From contig JAJYOK010000003.1 in assembly GCA_021796215.1 (NCBI GenBank), forward strand, positions 1-64,000: 64,000 nucleotides of DNA, given 5' to 3'. The notes beneath the pieces were generated by a model that worked only from the letters and a program-made list of their open reading frames with translations, had not been told where the DNA came from and made no database searches. The translations under genes were made by a program, and so were the position numbers. The number at the start of each line of letters is the position of its first letter. The first letter of the stretch is position 1. This stretch comes from Bacteroidota bacterium. GTDB lineage: Bacteria; Bacteroidota; Ignavibacteria; UBA10030; UBA8401. Of this stretch, positions 32,519 through 42,538 are shown piece by piece.

Positions 32519-35263
32519 CTACAGCTTGCTTGCCAGCACAATGATCGTCACCGATGAAACAACGATTGCCATCAAATCTTTCACGAAATCGAACGTTGTT
32601 TGTCCCTGCGGTGTGGGCGGTTCTGGCGGCTTCGGTTTAACTTTTGTCACGTAGATCGTGCTGCCATCCGGGATAGTAGGATTGCTGCTGAACAGCCACG
32701 TCAGTCCGGTTTTTTCAATATATCCTTCGGGATACGAGATCAAGACGAAGTCGGCGCTGTCGGTGACGCCGCCGGCAAAGTCAAGGTAAAAGCTTTTCGT
32801 TTTCCCGTCAATGTATGAATACATCCCCGGATTATTTACTTCGCCTAGCACATTCACTGTATTCGGGTCTTTGGGAATTGTGATCTCGTCGCCGGGAAAC
32901 AAAACGGCATCGTATCGATCGCCAGGATTATCAATCGCTTCCGCAATGTTCAGCCGTAGCCGTACGCTGTCGCGCACCAGAGAACCGCCTCGTGCATAGC
33001 CGTTTTTTGTCAATCCCCCCGCCCGCCTGATGATGTCGGTTAAGCGTTCTCTCGCTGTTGAGAGTGCATAGGTTCCCGGAAATTTCACTTCGCCTTTTAC
33101 CGTTACTAATTTTTGCAATACGTAATCAGGATTTGGGCGAATAAAGACCTGATCTTTATCAATCAGCCTGAACGATCCTGCTTTTGAAGAGAGAATAGAG
33201 AGTGAAGTTCTCGTCGTATCAAAGAGATCGGGAAGGTCTGAGAAGAGAATATGCACAAGCGAATCCTGCTGTTGCGTATTCCGCGTTATCCGTGCAATCT
33301 CCGCCTGCTGTGTCCACGCATCTTGTGTGTAGCCGCCGGCTTGAAGCAAAAGATCGGTCAGCGTCATCCCCTGAACAAGATTGTACGTACCGGGATTCTT
33401 TACATTGCCGAATATCTGCACCGTTTTATCAATGAACTCAATCTCGTTCAATCCGTACAGCCGTACTTGATCTCCCTGGATAATTGGAATATCTGGAACA
33501 CTTCCATCGAGTATCTGTGAAATGTTAAATTGAATTTTCCGCCGTGTCACTAAATCTTTGTTCAAACGAAAGATGTCAGCTCGGCCAAGAAATGTATTGG
33601 CGCGAAAAACTGAATCTTCCATACCGCCGAAGGAGAGAAGAATATTCTTCACCGTCATGCTGTCCGCAAAAGGATATGTACCCGGATATTTTGCATGCCC
33701 CGTTACTGTTACATTCTTTTGCGGGTTCACTTCATAAATATTGTAGACGTAAAGACTGTCCATTTTTTGCAATGCAATATTGTTTTCAGCGTCCCCTCCC
33801 ATCGCCTTGCCAAGATCAATAGCTATTTTCTCAAGATGTTGATCCGGATATGTCCGAATCAGGTCGGCGCGGGTAAGAAAAGCGGTTGGCCAGAGTCCGT
33901 CTGCCGCAGCGATAAGATCTTTCACGGTCGTGACTTTATCGAACTGGTATCTGCCCGGATGTTTTACATCTCCCTCTATGTCAACATAGTTGTCTTCTCT
34001 GTTGATGAAGGGAAAGATCGTGACGGCATCACCGTCTTCAAGTGTATAATCTTTTTTCCCTTCAACAATGTCCTTGAAGTTAATATCGAAGATTTTCCTG
34101 TCGTATTCCCCTTTCACTCGCTCTGAAAACGGAATTATTCTGCTGACCTGGGCAAGGTCTCTGTACATAGTAGAACGAATTCCGCCGGAAAACTCAAGCA
34201 GCTTTTTCAAATTCTCTCCCGGAAGCAATTCAAAAATGTAGGGGCGAAGTACTTCCCCCCCGATCTCAACACTTCTGCCTTTTAACGGCACGTAAATAAT
34301 ATCGTTATCGTTAATCCGGAGGTCATCTGTCTTTGGGGAGCCAAGGAGATAGTTGTACAAATCAACATGAGCAATCACTTTGCCGTTACGGATCACACGA
34401 ACATCGCGGAATGAACCGCTCGGCTTAGGACCGCCGACAACAAAAAGCGAATTGAAAACATTGGCAAAATTACTCACAAAGTATCCGCCCGGATTGGAAA
34501 CCTCGCCCATAATAAAGACTCGCACAGGCCGCAGTTTTGAAAGAGAAAGATCCATAAAAATCGTCGGCGGCTGACTGACCAAACCGGCATACGAACGCGA
34601 CAACGCTATCAGGATTTTTTGTTTTGCATCGTGGATTGTATATCCCGAAACCAAAAGGGGACCGACAGATGAGAGGGTGATCCTCCCATCCTGATCAACC
34701 GTCACTTGCTGTGTTGACTGCACCTGTCCCCATAATGAGATCATCAACACATCGCCGGCTCCCAGGATATATTGTTTATCATCAATAGAAGGAGAAGGTG
34801 AAAATGCGCTCGGTGATGAACGGAAAAGTCTTTCACCGAATATTCGGCTTTCCTGTGGCGCCAATGGAGGTAAATTCGGTGCAGGGTTTTGCGCCGCAGC
34901 ATTGACATTTGCCGGCGGGGCCAAAGCCGTTGTATCGCTCCCGGGAGTTTGCACAATGACCGTAGTTGTAGGGGAAACTGCAGGTTGAGACGCTGCAGGT
35001 AGCGGAGCAACAGGCGCTCCTTGCAGGTACGATTGCAGGTCAATGCCATATGCTTTCGCTTTGGCTTCCGCTTCCTCTCTTGTCATGCCTAATTCTCTGA
35101 TCTTCGCATCAATCTCAGCGGGCGACATTGTCTGCAGCTGGCTTTTTGCCTGCTCCACCTGCGCGGGTGATAATTGCTGTGGCATCACAGTCGAAGCCGA
35201 CATCACAACCGCCGCCATCATAACGGCGATTGATACCAAACAATTTCTGCGTCCTTTGTTCAT
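32519..35263 (-). CDS. SLBB-domain polysaccharide export protein (Wza-like, large form)
   Basis: The start is set at the ATG at 35263, which gives a signal peptide (LVSIAVMMAAVVMSASTVMP). The 914-residue protein has a low-complexity Pro/Ala-rich segment at about 85-150 and a Poly_export domain near 160-240 (YILGAGDVLMISLWG). Several SLBB domains follow, each opening with a V-x-G-x-V-x-x-P-G-x-Y pattern (about eight can be counted), and there is a C-terminal membrane segment. It should form the outer-membrane/periplasmic channel for a capsule or exopolysaccharide. It has no lipobox, unlike E. coli Wza. It follows the UpxY-like gene and precedes the toxin pair and the Wzz-like gene. Confidence 0.92.
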   Translation of the reverse strand: MNKGRRNCLVSIAVMMAAVVMSASTVMPQQLSPAQVEQAKSQLQTMSPAEIDAKIRELGMTREEAEAKAKAYGIDLQSYLQGAPVAPLPAASQPAVSPTTTVIVQTPGSDTTALAPPANVNAAAQNPAPNLPPLAPQESRIFGERLFRSSPSAFSPSPSIDDKQYILGAGDVLMISLWGQVQSTQQVTVDQDGRITLSSVGPLLVSGYTIHDAKQKILIALSRSYAGLVSQPPTIFMDLSLSKLRPVRVFIMGEVSNPGGYFVSNFANVFNSLFVVGGPKPSGSFRDVRVIRNGKVIAHVDLYNYLLGSPKTDDLRINDNDIIYVPLKGRSVEIGGEVLRPYIFELLPGENLKKLLEFSGGIRSTMYRDLAQVSRIIPFSERVKGEYDRKIFDINFKDIVEGKKDYTLEDGDAVTIFPFINREDNYVDIEGDVKHPGRYQFDKVTTVKDLIAAADGLWPTAFLTRADLIRTYPDQHLEKIAIDLGKAMGGDAENNIALQKMDSLYVYNIYEVNPQKNVTVTGHAKYPGTYPFADSMTVKNILLSFGGMEDSVFRANTFLGRADIFRLNKDLVTRRKIQFNISQILDGSVPDIPIIQGDQVRLYGLNEIEFIDKTVQIFGNVKNPGTYNLVQGMTLTDLLLQAGGYTQDAWTQQAEIARITRNTQQQDSLVHILFSDLPDLFDTTRTSLSILSSKAGSFRLIDKDQVFIRPNPDYVLQKLVTVKGEVKFPGTYALSTARERLTDIIRRAGGLTKNGYARGGSLVRDSVRLRLNIAEAIDNPGDRYDAVLFPGDEITIPKDPNTVNVLGEVNNPGMYSYIDGKTKSFYLDFAGGVTDSADFVLISYPEGYIEKTGLTWLFSSNPTIPDGSTIYVTKVKPKPPEPPTPQGQTTFDFVKDLMAIVVSSVTIIVLASKL

Positions 35264-35493
35264 CGTTGCTCTCTCTTTGTCTTTAGTGATATTCTTTATC
35301 TTCCTTGTTCCTGCCTGCCGACGGTCTCTGCTTCTCATCTTGTTTAATGTTATACCGCCGCTTACAGCTTCGCCATCTCACTCCCATCGCGCACGCAGTG
35401 GAAACCCTGCATGCAGATGGAGCGGGAATATAGAATGTACGAAGGCTTAAATTTTTTGTTGTACAGTGTGAAAAAAAATCACACGTTCTGAAC

Positions 35494-36054
35494 TTACTTC
35501 TGAACAGCGCTTCTATCAATGAGCCGTACTTCGCTGGCGTGCACTTTCACTCTCAGCAGCTTGTTCAGGCCTTCGATCATGACAATAAAATTTTTACCGC
35601 CAACCAAGTCAGCCACTTTGCCTCGCAAGCCCGTTAAGGGTCCGGCGATCATCTCTGCATCATAACCGGAATAATCTGTCTCTGCAACTTCAACATCATC
35701 CGGGTAATATGTAACAAGCTTCCGGACATTTTCGATCTGGTTATCCGGAACAACACTCGGCTTGCCGCGCACGCTGACAAATCGTACGAATCCCGCTGTT
35801 GCATAAATGTCGTCAAATTTCTGTGGAGCGGTCCTCACAAAAACGTAGCACGAAAACAACGGCACTTCGATGCGCTTCTTCCTGTCGCTCCATTGCCGGA
35901 TTTCTTTTCGCAGCGGGAGATATGCTTCGATGTCTCGTTCAACAAGGTGTGCATAAGCCCGTTTTTCATGCCGGGCTTTTACATAGATGACGTACCACGA
36001 TTTTGCAGAAACTATCGTCCGAGAAGGATCAACAACCTGCTGAGTTACAACCAT
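35494..36054 (-). CDS. UpxY/RfaH-like NusG-family transcription antiterminator
   Basis: The 186-residue protein has an N-terminal NGN domain (W-Y-V-I-Y-V-K-A-R-H-E-K-R, I-E-A-Y-L-P-L, P-L-F-S-C-Y-V-F-V) and a C-terminal KOW-like segment (I-A-G-P-L-T-G-L-R-G-K-V). It matches the specialised NusG paralogues that head capsule operons in Bacteroidota (UpxY). These load on RNA polymerase in the operon leader and let it read through long polysaccharide genes. It is the first gene of the 30.4-36 kb operon. The 230-base gap to the SLBB gene holds a GTGTGA...TCACAC hairpin at about 35466-35484. Confidence 0.9.
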   Translation of the reverse strand: MVVTQQVVDPSRTIVSAKSWYVIYVKARHEKRAYAHLVERDIEAYLPLRKEIRQWSDRKKRIEVPLFSCYVFVRTAPQKFDDIYATAGFVRFVSVRGKPSVVPDNQIENVRKLVTYYPDDVEVAETDYSGYDAEMIAGPLTGLRGKVADLVGGKNFIVMIEGLNKLLRVKVHASEVRLIDRSAVQK

Positions 36055-36476
36055 GATCTATAGCAAAAACTTTTCACCACTATGACCAATCCACCTTGCG
36101 TACATCCGTTTTTCGAAAAAGCGACGTTGCCACTTTATTTATCGCGTTTAATTTTTCACTTCAATCGAAAGTACACCGCGCCGCTGGATTTTTCAAAAAA
36201 ATCTCCTGTGAGAAACGGCTCTCGTCTCATTAAATCTTTTCCCGCTTCTTTTCGTGCTAAGAAGTTCCGGCAATTATTTAATTGAAAATATAAGGAAACT
36301 CTCCTTAAAAAACACGTGCGGCGTCACATTTTCTTTTATTTTTTGCACGTGTGTGTGTTTTAGGTTAATAAAATGCCCCTCAAACGCTGAATATTGATTA
36401 CCATGTTAAACTCTACACGGATATCTCTGAGCGGGATTTTTCTTTGGTTCGCAAATCTTAATCCATCGGGAATTAT
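36055..36476. other. Leader/promoter region of the export operon
   Basis: No gene is visible. ACACGTGC at 36312-36319 and GCACGTGT at 36345-36352 form an 8-bp inverted repeat with a 25-base loop. On the minus strand a TATATT lies at 36292-36287 but lacks a good -35. The leader on which a UpxY-like protein would act should lie here. Confidence 0.45.
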
Positions 36477-37676
36477 TCAAGAGAAATGAAGTGCCGCCCG
36501 CTGTGCTATCGTTTCACCAATCGAGAGAGATGAAGTTGCCGCCGGAGATGGCGCGTTACAGACATGAACGACGTGTTTGTCTTCGAGAAAAAAGAAATCA
36601 TCCAGCAGTTCACCGCTTCGACTGCACGCCTGCGCCCGAACGCCGGCGCCGCCGGCTTCAAGATCACTTTCTTTGATCGAAGGAACCAGTTTCTGTAATG
36701 AGTGAACAAATTGTTTCTTACTGTACGAACGAATCATTTCTTCAACGCCGACTTTCCAGTACCGCCGCGCAACTTTCTGAAAGCCGTGCCAGCTTACTGT
36801 TTCCCACATGTCGCGCAGACTAATATCTCTTTTGCGATATCCCTCACGTTTGTATGCAAGCACTGCATTCGGTCCCGCCTCGACTCCTCCGTCAATTTGT
36901 TTTGTAAAGTGTACACCAAGAAACGGAAATGCAGGATCGGGAACGGGATAAATCAATCCGCGAACAAGTTTTTCGCTGTGCGGTTTCAATTTGTAATACT
37001 CTCCGCGAAATGGAATAATGCGCACATCAAGATTTGGGAAAGAATTCCTCGCTACCCTATCGGAATGAAGCCCGGCACAGTTGACGGCAACGGATGCAGT
37101 AAGAACCTCACCGTTCGTGACAGCTTCTACACAATCCGGCATAGTGCGCAATGCGGCTACACGTACATTGTACCAAATCTCAACACCGCGCTTCAACAAA
37201 AGCTCGGTAAATTTTTCGGCAACGCGCTTGTAATCCACAATGCCGGTTTGCGGAACGAAAATTCCTGCAACTCCTTCGGCAAACGGTTCAATCTCTTTGA
37301 TTTCTCCTGAAGAAAGCAGGCGAATGCCGCTTAGACCGTTTTGCTGTCCGCGTTGAAAAAGAGCATGAAGGCGCGGAAGTTCATCGTGCGATGAGGCAAG
37401 AATAATTTTCCCGCAAATATCGAACGGAACATCATAACTGCGGCAGAAATGAAGAAGCTGGTTATATCCTTCGATGCAATTTTTTGCTTTGAGGCTTCCC
37501 GGCTTGTAATAAATTCCGGAATGGATAACGCCGCTGTTGTTTCCCGTTTGATGTTGTGCTGCGCGGTCTTCTTTTTCAAGAACAATAATCTTCTTTTTCG
37601 GATGAGCGAGATTCAATTTCAGCGCGCACGCAAGCCCGACGATTCCCGCTCCGACAATCACTGCATCGCACTTCAT
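36477..37676 (-). CDS. lhgO: L-2-hydroxyglutarate oxidase
   Basis: The 399-residue protein has the FAD-binding G-A-G-I-V-G-L-A motif at residues 9-16, then the family signature Q-H-Q-T-G-N-N-S-G-V-I-H-S-G-I-Y-Y near residue 40. It also has a D-Y-K-R-V-A substrate segment and a C-terminal V-C-N-A-P-S-P-A-A-T-S-S-L block. It oxidises L-2-hydroxyglutarate to 2-oxoglutarate and passes electrons to the membrane quinone pool. Its ATG overlaps the stop of the large secreted-protein gene upstream by four bases (ATGA), although the two have no obvious joint function. Confidence 0.92.
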   Translation of the reverse strand: MKCDAVIVGAGIVGLACALKLNLAHPKKKIIVLEKEDRAAQHQTGNNSGVIHSGIYYKPGSLKAKNCIEGYNQLLHFCRSYDVPFDICGKIILASSHDELPRLHALFQRGQQNGLSGIRLLSSGEIKEIEPFAEGVAGIFVPQTGIVDYKRVAEKFTELLLKRGVEIWYNVRVAALRTMPDCVEAVTNGEVLTASVAVNCAGLHSDRVARNSFPNLDVRIIPFRGEYYKLKPHSEKLVRGLIYPVPDPAFPFLGVHFTKQIDGGVEAGPNAVLAYKREGYRKRDISLRDMWETVSWHGFQKVARRYWKVGVEEMIRSYSKKQFVHSLQKLVPSIKESDLEAGGAGVRAQACSRSGELLDDFFFLEDKHVVHVCNAPSPAATSSLSIGETIAQRAALHFS

Positions 37677-40600
37677 TTCAACACCAGCATTTTTTTCACG
37701 CTAACATACGATGTGCGTGCAGGATCGTCTCCCGAAAACATTACACGGTAAAAATATACACCGCTTGAAACTGTTATCCCTTCATCCGTCTGCATGTTCC
37801 AGGCCGCTTTATACACACCTCCTGGTTGTTCAGCATTCACTAATGTCCGCACTTCTCTGCCAAGAATATCATAGATTTTCACTGTCACTTTTCCTCGCAT
37901 CGGAATTCCGTACTGAATTGTCGTCGAAGAGTTGAACGGATTCGGATAATTCTGAAACAGATTCAATGTCACCGGTGGCAGGACGACGTCCTTCGATGGA
38001 GTAAATGCCCACACATCTTCATTCGTCGGATGATGACGAAAATTAAACCGAAGATATCCCTGAGCCCACCATCCTCCGCGTGCCGGTATTCCATAAATAA
38101 CCATTGGTAATGTTGTTGATCTGAGATCACCTTCGAATGCAGCATCAGGTACAACGCTGTAATTTTCGTCAAAGATAAAGAACCACTCCATCGGTCCGGT
38201 AGTATCGGCATTATTGTTTCCAATGTAATAGGGCGGCCAATACTTGCCGTCAACTAAGCCATGCAGGACATTGTTTTCGAGAAAGCCAACAGCCAGGCGT
38301 CTTCGCTGCGAGCCAACAATTTCATACGCTGCGAGCGGCATCGTTAACTTATAGTCCTGATAAGCAAACCCTTGCCCATGATTTACTATAAACTGTGCAA
38401 ACGAAGGCTGCGCCGGCGGATCAGATGCATTCCGAAGATAACGGTAGGCGTAAGAAACATTTGAGTCCGTTATATTCAGCACGTTACCTGAAGTATCAGT
38501 GGACGCGAAATCAATTTCTATGTCATTCAGCATTCTTGGTGTGACAGTCGAGCGGGAATACCAATGATCAAACGCGATCCCGATCGTACGACTATATGCA
38601 TCTAAAAAAAGAGTGTCCGAATCTGATCTCATCCAATTATTTGTATTTCCAAACCAATTCAAAAAACCGGACAGTGTATCTATTGAGCCAAACAGCACTC
38701 TGAACCCATCAATCTCCGGACTTGTGTGTCCAAGCACATCCGGCAATGGATGATTCACCAAAATCATTCGGGAGGTTGATGAATCCATGACAGAATATCC
38801 CGGATCGCCGTTCGCATTGATCGAATCAACCCACAAAATAAAATACGTGTGGCCGGTTGTTTTCGGAGCTGCAACAACAGTCACATCAAAATTTCCGTCA
38901 GTGTTTCCACTTACATGTCTGGTCGTTCCGCTCACTGGCGGATAGAGCAAGGGCTGAACAGGGAACATCAGCGTATCGAACCAAATATTATTGTGTGCAT
39001 CTTTAATTTCGAGAATTTCGGTGTGTGATAACTCGTTAAAATCAGGAGAAAGACTGAAAGAGAAATAAGTTGACGGATTTGTTGGATCGTAAGTTAACCC
39101 GGACTGAGATGCCGGAGTGAGGCTGCTGATTTCAATAACCTTTTGTGTTTCCTTCCACGCCAGCACATGGCCCACCTGAGTGATCGAGAGATCGGATAAC
39201 GACACGGCGGAACTGTTCATCACGGAAAAAATGTAGCGGACATCTTCCCCGGGGTTTGCAATTCCATCCTGGTTCAGATTATCCGAAACGATATGCAGCA
39301 ACGGAATCTTCAACGGTTGTGCTGTTGTAATATTATCTACAACATGACTCCACGTTGCTGTATCGCCATTCATGTAGTGAACGAAAATATCTGTATACAA
39401 TCCTTCCGGCTGTTGTGGAACCATCAATGATCCGGAAAAAATATGATCGCCAGCCAGCTTGTCTCCATGCGAACCATCATCATATAACGATGAAGTCGCA
39501 ATCGTTGTCCCGTCATATTTTTTGAACGTTACAGCAATACTGCTTGCACTAATATTCACAGCATTTACAGAAGTATGAAGCAGAGCATTTCCGTCTAAAG
39601 CCTCAACGCTCGTTGTGATTCCGGGGGGAAGATCGTGGAAGAATCCGTCAAAAATTTTCTGAACAATCCGGCTATATGATTTCAACAGCATAACGCTTGA
39701 AAGTCTGTCGTTCCCTTGCGCCGCAAGCGCTGCCACGATAACTTCCTGCGTATCGCCCGGCGCCATTGTAAACGGACCTGAACATGGAGATAGGCGCCGG
39801 TCAGCAGGATAAACACCCGTTCCGTCATTCCACCCTGTGCCGACAACAGGGTCGCCGCTGAATACGTAAGGAGTGGCCAAACCTGTGGCGGGATTGATCC
39901 ACTGTTCTCCTGTACTGCCATGCAGCCCCCGCATATAATTGTACCACCATTGTGCTCCGTATTGAGAACTAATATAGAAGGGTGGATCGCCGTCAACAAT
40001 TCCGGACTTAAAAACGTAACTAAACGCCGTCATCGGCAAATTTTTGTAACCGTGAATTCGAGTTCCGCCGAACCTTGCGCTGTCTGTTGAAACAGATGGC
40101 ACAATTGGTCCTTGAAGAAGATCGAAACCGACTGCCGGCGGCGGAAGATTTAAGTTAGCATAATTTGCATCGCTAGCCACGCCATTGTAACAATATCCAA
40201 GATCGAGCACTGTATCACACCCGGCAAAATCATCACCAGCGAAACCAAGATCGGGATCAGCCCATTGCGCGACATACATTGAATCGAGCTGCACACCGCT
40301 TTTGTTAATTAGCTTGTACTGAATGAAGATCGTGTTTCCCAACGCACCCGAAGTGTTGTATGCCCAAATTGTGCGCTGTACTTCCAAGCCAATTGGAGTT
40401 GAGCCGTACAGATTGACTGTCAAAGTTGGATTCAGATCGTTCATCACCATCCATTCAGTCTGGTCAGCTCCCGGAAAACCGGGAACATCAACAGCGGGTT
40501 CATACACGCCGTCATGGTTCACATCGGTAAACGGAGCGCCTTCGTCTGCGGGCCATTCATTCCAATCATCCCAGTACTGCTGGCGGAGTTGATCTGCAGT

Positions 40601-41140
40601 GATACTTTGAAATCGCCCAGTGTATGACACTTCATCGGTGTTAAGTTGATGTTCTTCCAAAGTAACTGAATCTGCATTGGCAGTCGGTTTGATGTCAGGA
40701 CGAACGCGGTAAATTCTGTATTCTGTTTTAGCCGGATCATCGGCAGCGGGCAAGCTCGTCGCAGTTCCGTTCGTGAGTATTCTTCCCGCCTGCAATCCGT
40801 GGTTATACGTCGAACCGCCGCATTTCAATGTGTCGTTCTGAAATGCTGTCCACACCAAGCCGTCTTCAAAAACTGTCGTTCCATCATTCGAGCCTTTGGG
40901 AAATTCAAAGCCTTCATTGCTCGTCGAAAATTTGTTGAATGAGCCGTCTCCATTATTTCCGTAATAATTGAAGATGTTGTTGATGAGCATCGGCGCATAG
41001 TAATTGCTCGTTTGCGTTTTGTGAAGCGGCTGCGCGTTTTTGTTGTCATTTTCCTTCGCGCGCACGTACCCGAAGCTTGATATAAAGATGAGGAGAGAAA
41101 AAAATGCCTGAAGAGATATTTTTCCGTATAAATGTTTCAT
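37673..41140 (-). CDS. Large secreted protein with type IX sorting domain
   Basis: The 1155-residue protein has a signal peptide (ISLQAFFSLLIFISSFGYVRA) and ends with a type IX sorting domain at about 1070-1155: F-Q-N-Y-P-N-P-F-N, VKIYDILGREV, G-V-Y-x-A-x-W, S-G-V-Y-F-Y-R and a final K-M-L-V-L-K. The body is beta-rich, with a segment near 500-610 that looks like an Ig-type fold (choice of D-D-G-S-H-G-D-K-L-A-G-D-H-I-F). No enzyme motif was recognised. It should cross the inner membrane by Sec and then the outer membrane by T9SS, to be released or held at the surface. Confidence 0.9.
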   Translation of the reverse strand: MKHLYGKISLQAFFSLLIFISSFGYVRAKENDNKNAQPLHKTQTSNYYAPMLINNIFNYYGNNGDGSFNKFSTSNEGFEFPKGSNDGTTVFEDGLVWTAFQNDTLKCGGSTYNHGLQAGRILTNGTATSLPAADDPAKTEYRIYRVRPDIKPTANADSVTLEEHQLNTDEVSYTGRFQSITADQLRQQYWDDWNEWPADEGAPFTDVNHDGVYEPAVDVPGFPGADQTEWMVMNDLNPTLTVNLYGSTPIGLEVQRTIWAYNTSGALGNTIFIQYKLINKSGVQLDSMYVAQWADPDLGFAGDDFAGCDTVLDLGYCYNGVASDANYANLNLPPPAVGFDLLQGPIVPSVSTDSARFGGTRIHGYKNLPMTAFSYVFKSGIVDGDPPFYISSQYGAQWWYNYMRGLHGSTGEQWINPATGLATPYVFSGDPVVGTGWNDGTGVYPADRRLSPCSGPFTMAPGDTQEVIVAALAAQGNDRLSSVMLLKSYSRIVQKIFDGFFHDLPPGITTSVEALDGNALLHTSVNAVNISASSIAVTFKKYDGTTIATSSLYDDGSHGDKLAGDHIFSGSLMVPQQPEGLYTDIFVHYMNGDTATWSHVVDNITTAQPLKIPLLHIVSDNLNQDGIANPGEDVRYIFSVMNSSAVSLSDLSITQVGHVLAWKETQKVIEISSLTPASQSGLTYDPTNPSTYFSFSLSPDFNELSHTEILEIKDAHNNIWFDTLMFPVQPLLYPPVSGTTRHVSGNTDGNFDVTVVAAPKTTGHTYFILWVDSINANGDPGYSVMDSSTSRMILVNHPLPDVLGHTSPEIDGFRVLFGSIDTLSGFLNWFGNTNNWMRSDSDTLFLDAYSRTIGIAFDHWYSRSTVTPRMLNDIEIDFASTDTSGNVLNITDSNVSYAYRYLRNASDPPAQPSFAQFIVNHGQGFAYQDYKLTMPLAAYEIVGSQRRRLAVGFLENNVLHGLVDGKYWPPYYIGNNNADTTGPMEWFFIFDENYSVVPDAAFEGDLRSTTLPMVIYGIPARGGWWAQGYLRFNFRHHPTNEDVWAFTPSKDVVLPPVTLNLFQNYPNPFNSSTTIQYGIPMRGKVTVKIYDILGREVRTLVNAEQPGGVYKAAWNMQTDEGITVSSGVYFYRVMFSGDDPARTSYVSVKKMLVLK

Positions 41141-41209
41141 AGTAACCCCGCAGAGTGTGAATATGAAACGAAGAAATTACTGATAACCGTTAACTGATCT
41201 CTGAATAGA

Positions 41210-42505
41210 TCATGCTTTAAACACTTTCCCGCTTTTTACAATATTCCGAGTATCAACAATAGGAACGTTGAACTGCGAGAAGTCCAGCGGCTTGTATTCA
41301 TCGTGTGCAGTCGCAACAAGAATAACATCATAGTTATTTGTGATCGGCACGGATTTTCGTCCTGCATATTTCGGAAACTCGCGCGTCATTTTAATCTCCG
41401 GCACGTACGGATCGTTGTAGCTAACCTGCGCACCTTTTTCTTCTAATTTCTCCATCAAATGATACGACGGCGATTCGCGGTCGTCGTCAACATTCGCTTT
41501 GTAGGCGAGACCGAGCATCAGCACTTTCGCGCCTTTCAACGGCTTACCCGCTTCATTGAGCGCATCCATCACACGCGCGACAACATAATCCGGCATTGCC
41601 GTGTTGATCTCACCGGCGAGCTCAATGAATTTTGTCGTCATTCCAAACTCGCGCGCTTTCCATGTCAGATAAAACGGGTCAATCGGAATGCAGTGTCCGC
41701 CTAATCCGGGACCGGGATAGAACGGCATAAAACCGAATGGCTTCGTCTTTGCCGCATCAATCACTTCCCAAATATCAATCCCCATTTTCATGAACGTCAT
41801 TTTGAGCTCATTCACCAGCGCGATATTCACGGCACGAAAAATATTTTCCACAAGCTTTGTGGATTCTGCCGCGCGTGCGGAAGAAACAGGAACCGTCCGC
41901 ACAACAATTTGCTGGTACACTTTGTTGGCAACTTCCAAGCCGTCTGCCGAAGGAGAGCCGACAACTTTCGGAATGGTTTCCGTCGTGTAATTCGGGTTGT
42001 TCGGGTCTTCACGTTCCGGCGAGAAGGCAACGTAAAAATCTTTCTCAACTTTCAATCCGCTTTTCTCGAGGATCGGCACCATCACCTCTTCCGTCGTTCC
42101 GGGATACGTTGTAGATTCAAGAACGATCAATTGTCCTTTGCGGATGTGCGGCGCAATTGCTTCACAAGTCGAAACAATGAAAAACATATCCGGCTCACGG
42201 TTTTTATTCAGCGGTGTCGGCACACAAATAAGAATAGCGTCGCATTTCGGAATATCGGAAAAATTAGTTGTGAAGGCTGCGCGTCCTGATTTCACCGCCT
42301 TTTGCACACGTTCCGATGCAATATGTTTGATGTACGATTTTCCCGCCTTGAGCGAATCTACTTTTGCCGCATCAATATCGAACCCGACGGCATTAAATCC
42401 TTTTTCAACGAAGCAATGAAGCAACGGAAGCCCGACATAGCCGAGCCCGACCACGCCGACGACAAATGATTTGTTGTCCAGTTTTTTAAGAAGTTGTTCT
42501 TTCAT
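41210..42505 (-). CDS. wbpA: UDP-N-acetylglucosamine 6-dehydrogenase (nucleotide-sugar dehydrogenase)
   Basis: The 431-residue protein opens G-V-V-G-L-G-Y-V-G-L-P at about 18-28 and has I-C-V-P-T-P-L, an E-S-T-T-Y-P-G-T-T block, and G-P-G-L-G-G-H-C-I-P-I-D-P-F-Y with the catalytic cysteine. The long form with K-P-F-G-F-M-P-F-Y-P-G fits WbpA-type enzymes, which oxidise UDP-GlcNAc to UDP-GlcNAcA with two NAD+. It follows fcl by 33 bases. The product could feed ManNAcA or related sugars, and a UDP-GlcNAc 2-epimerase lies at 55940-57109. Confidence 0.88.
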   Translation of the reverse strand: MKEQLLKKLDNKSFVVGVVGLGYVGLPLLHCFVEKGFNAVGFDIDAAKVDSLKAGKSYIKHIASERVQKAVKSGRAAFTTNFSDIPKCDAILICVPTPLNKNREPDMFFIVSTCEAIAPHIRKGQLIVLESTTYPGTTEEVMVPILEKSGLKVEKDFYVAFSPEREDPNNPNYTTETIPKVVGSPSADGLEVANKVYQQIVVRTVPVSSARAAESTKLVENIFRAVNIALVNELKMTFMKMGIDIWEVIDAAKTKPFGFMPFYPGPGLGGHCIPIDPFYLTWKAREFGMTTKFIELAGEINTAMPDYVVARVMDALNEAGKPLKGAKVLMLGLAYKANVDDDRESPSYHLMEKLEEKGAQVSYNDPYVPEIKMTREFPKYAGRKSVPITNNYDVILVATAHDEYKPLDFSQFNVPIVDTRNIVKSGKVFKA

Positions 42506-42538
42506 AGAAGGAAAAAGTAAAGTGAGAAATAAAATAGG

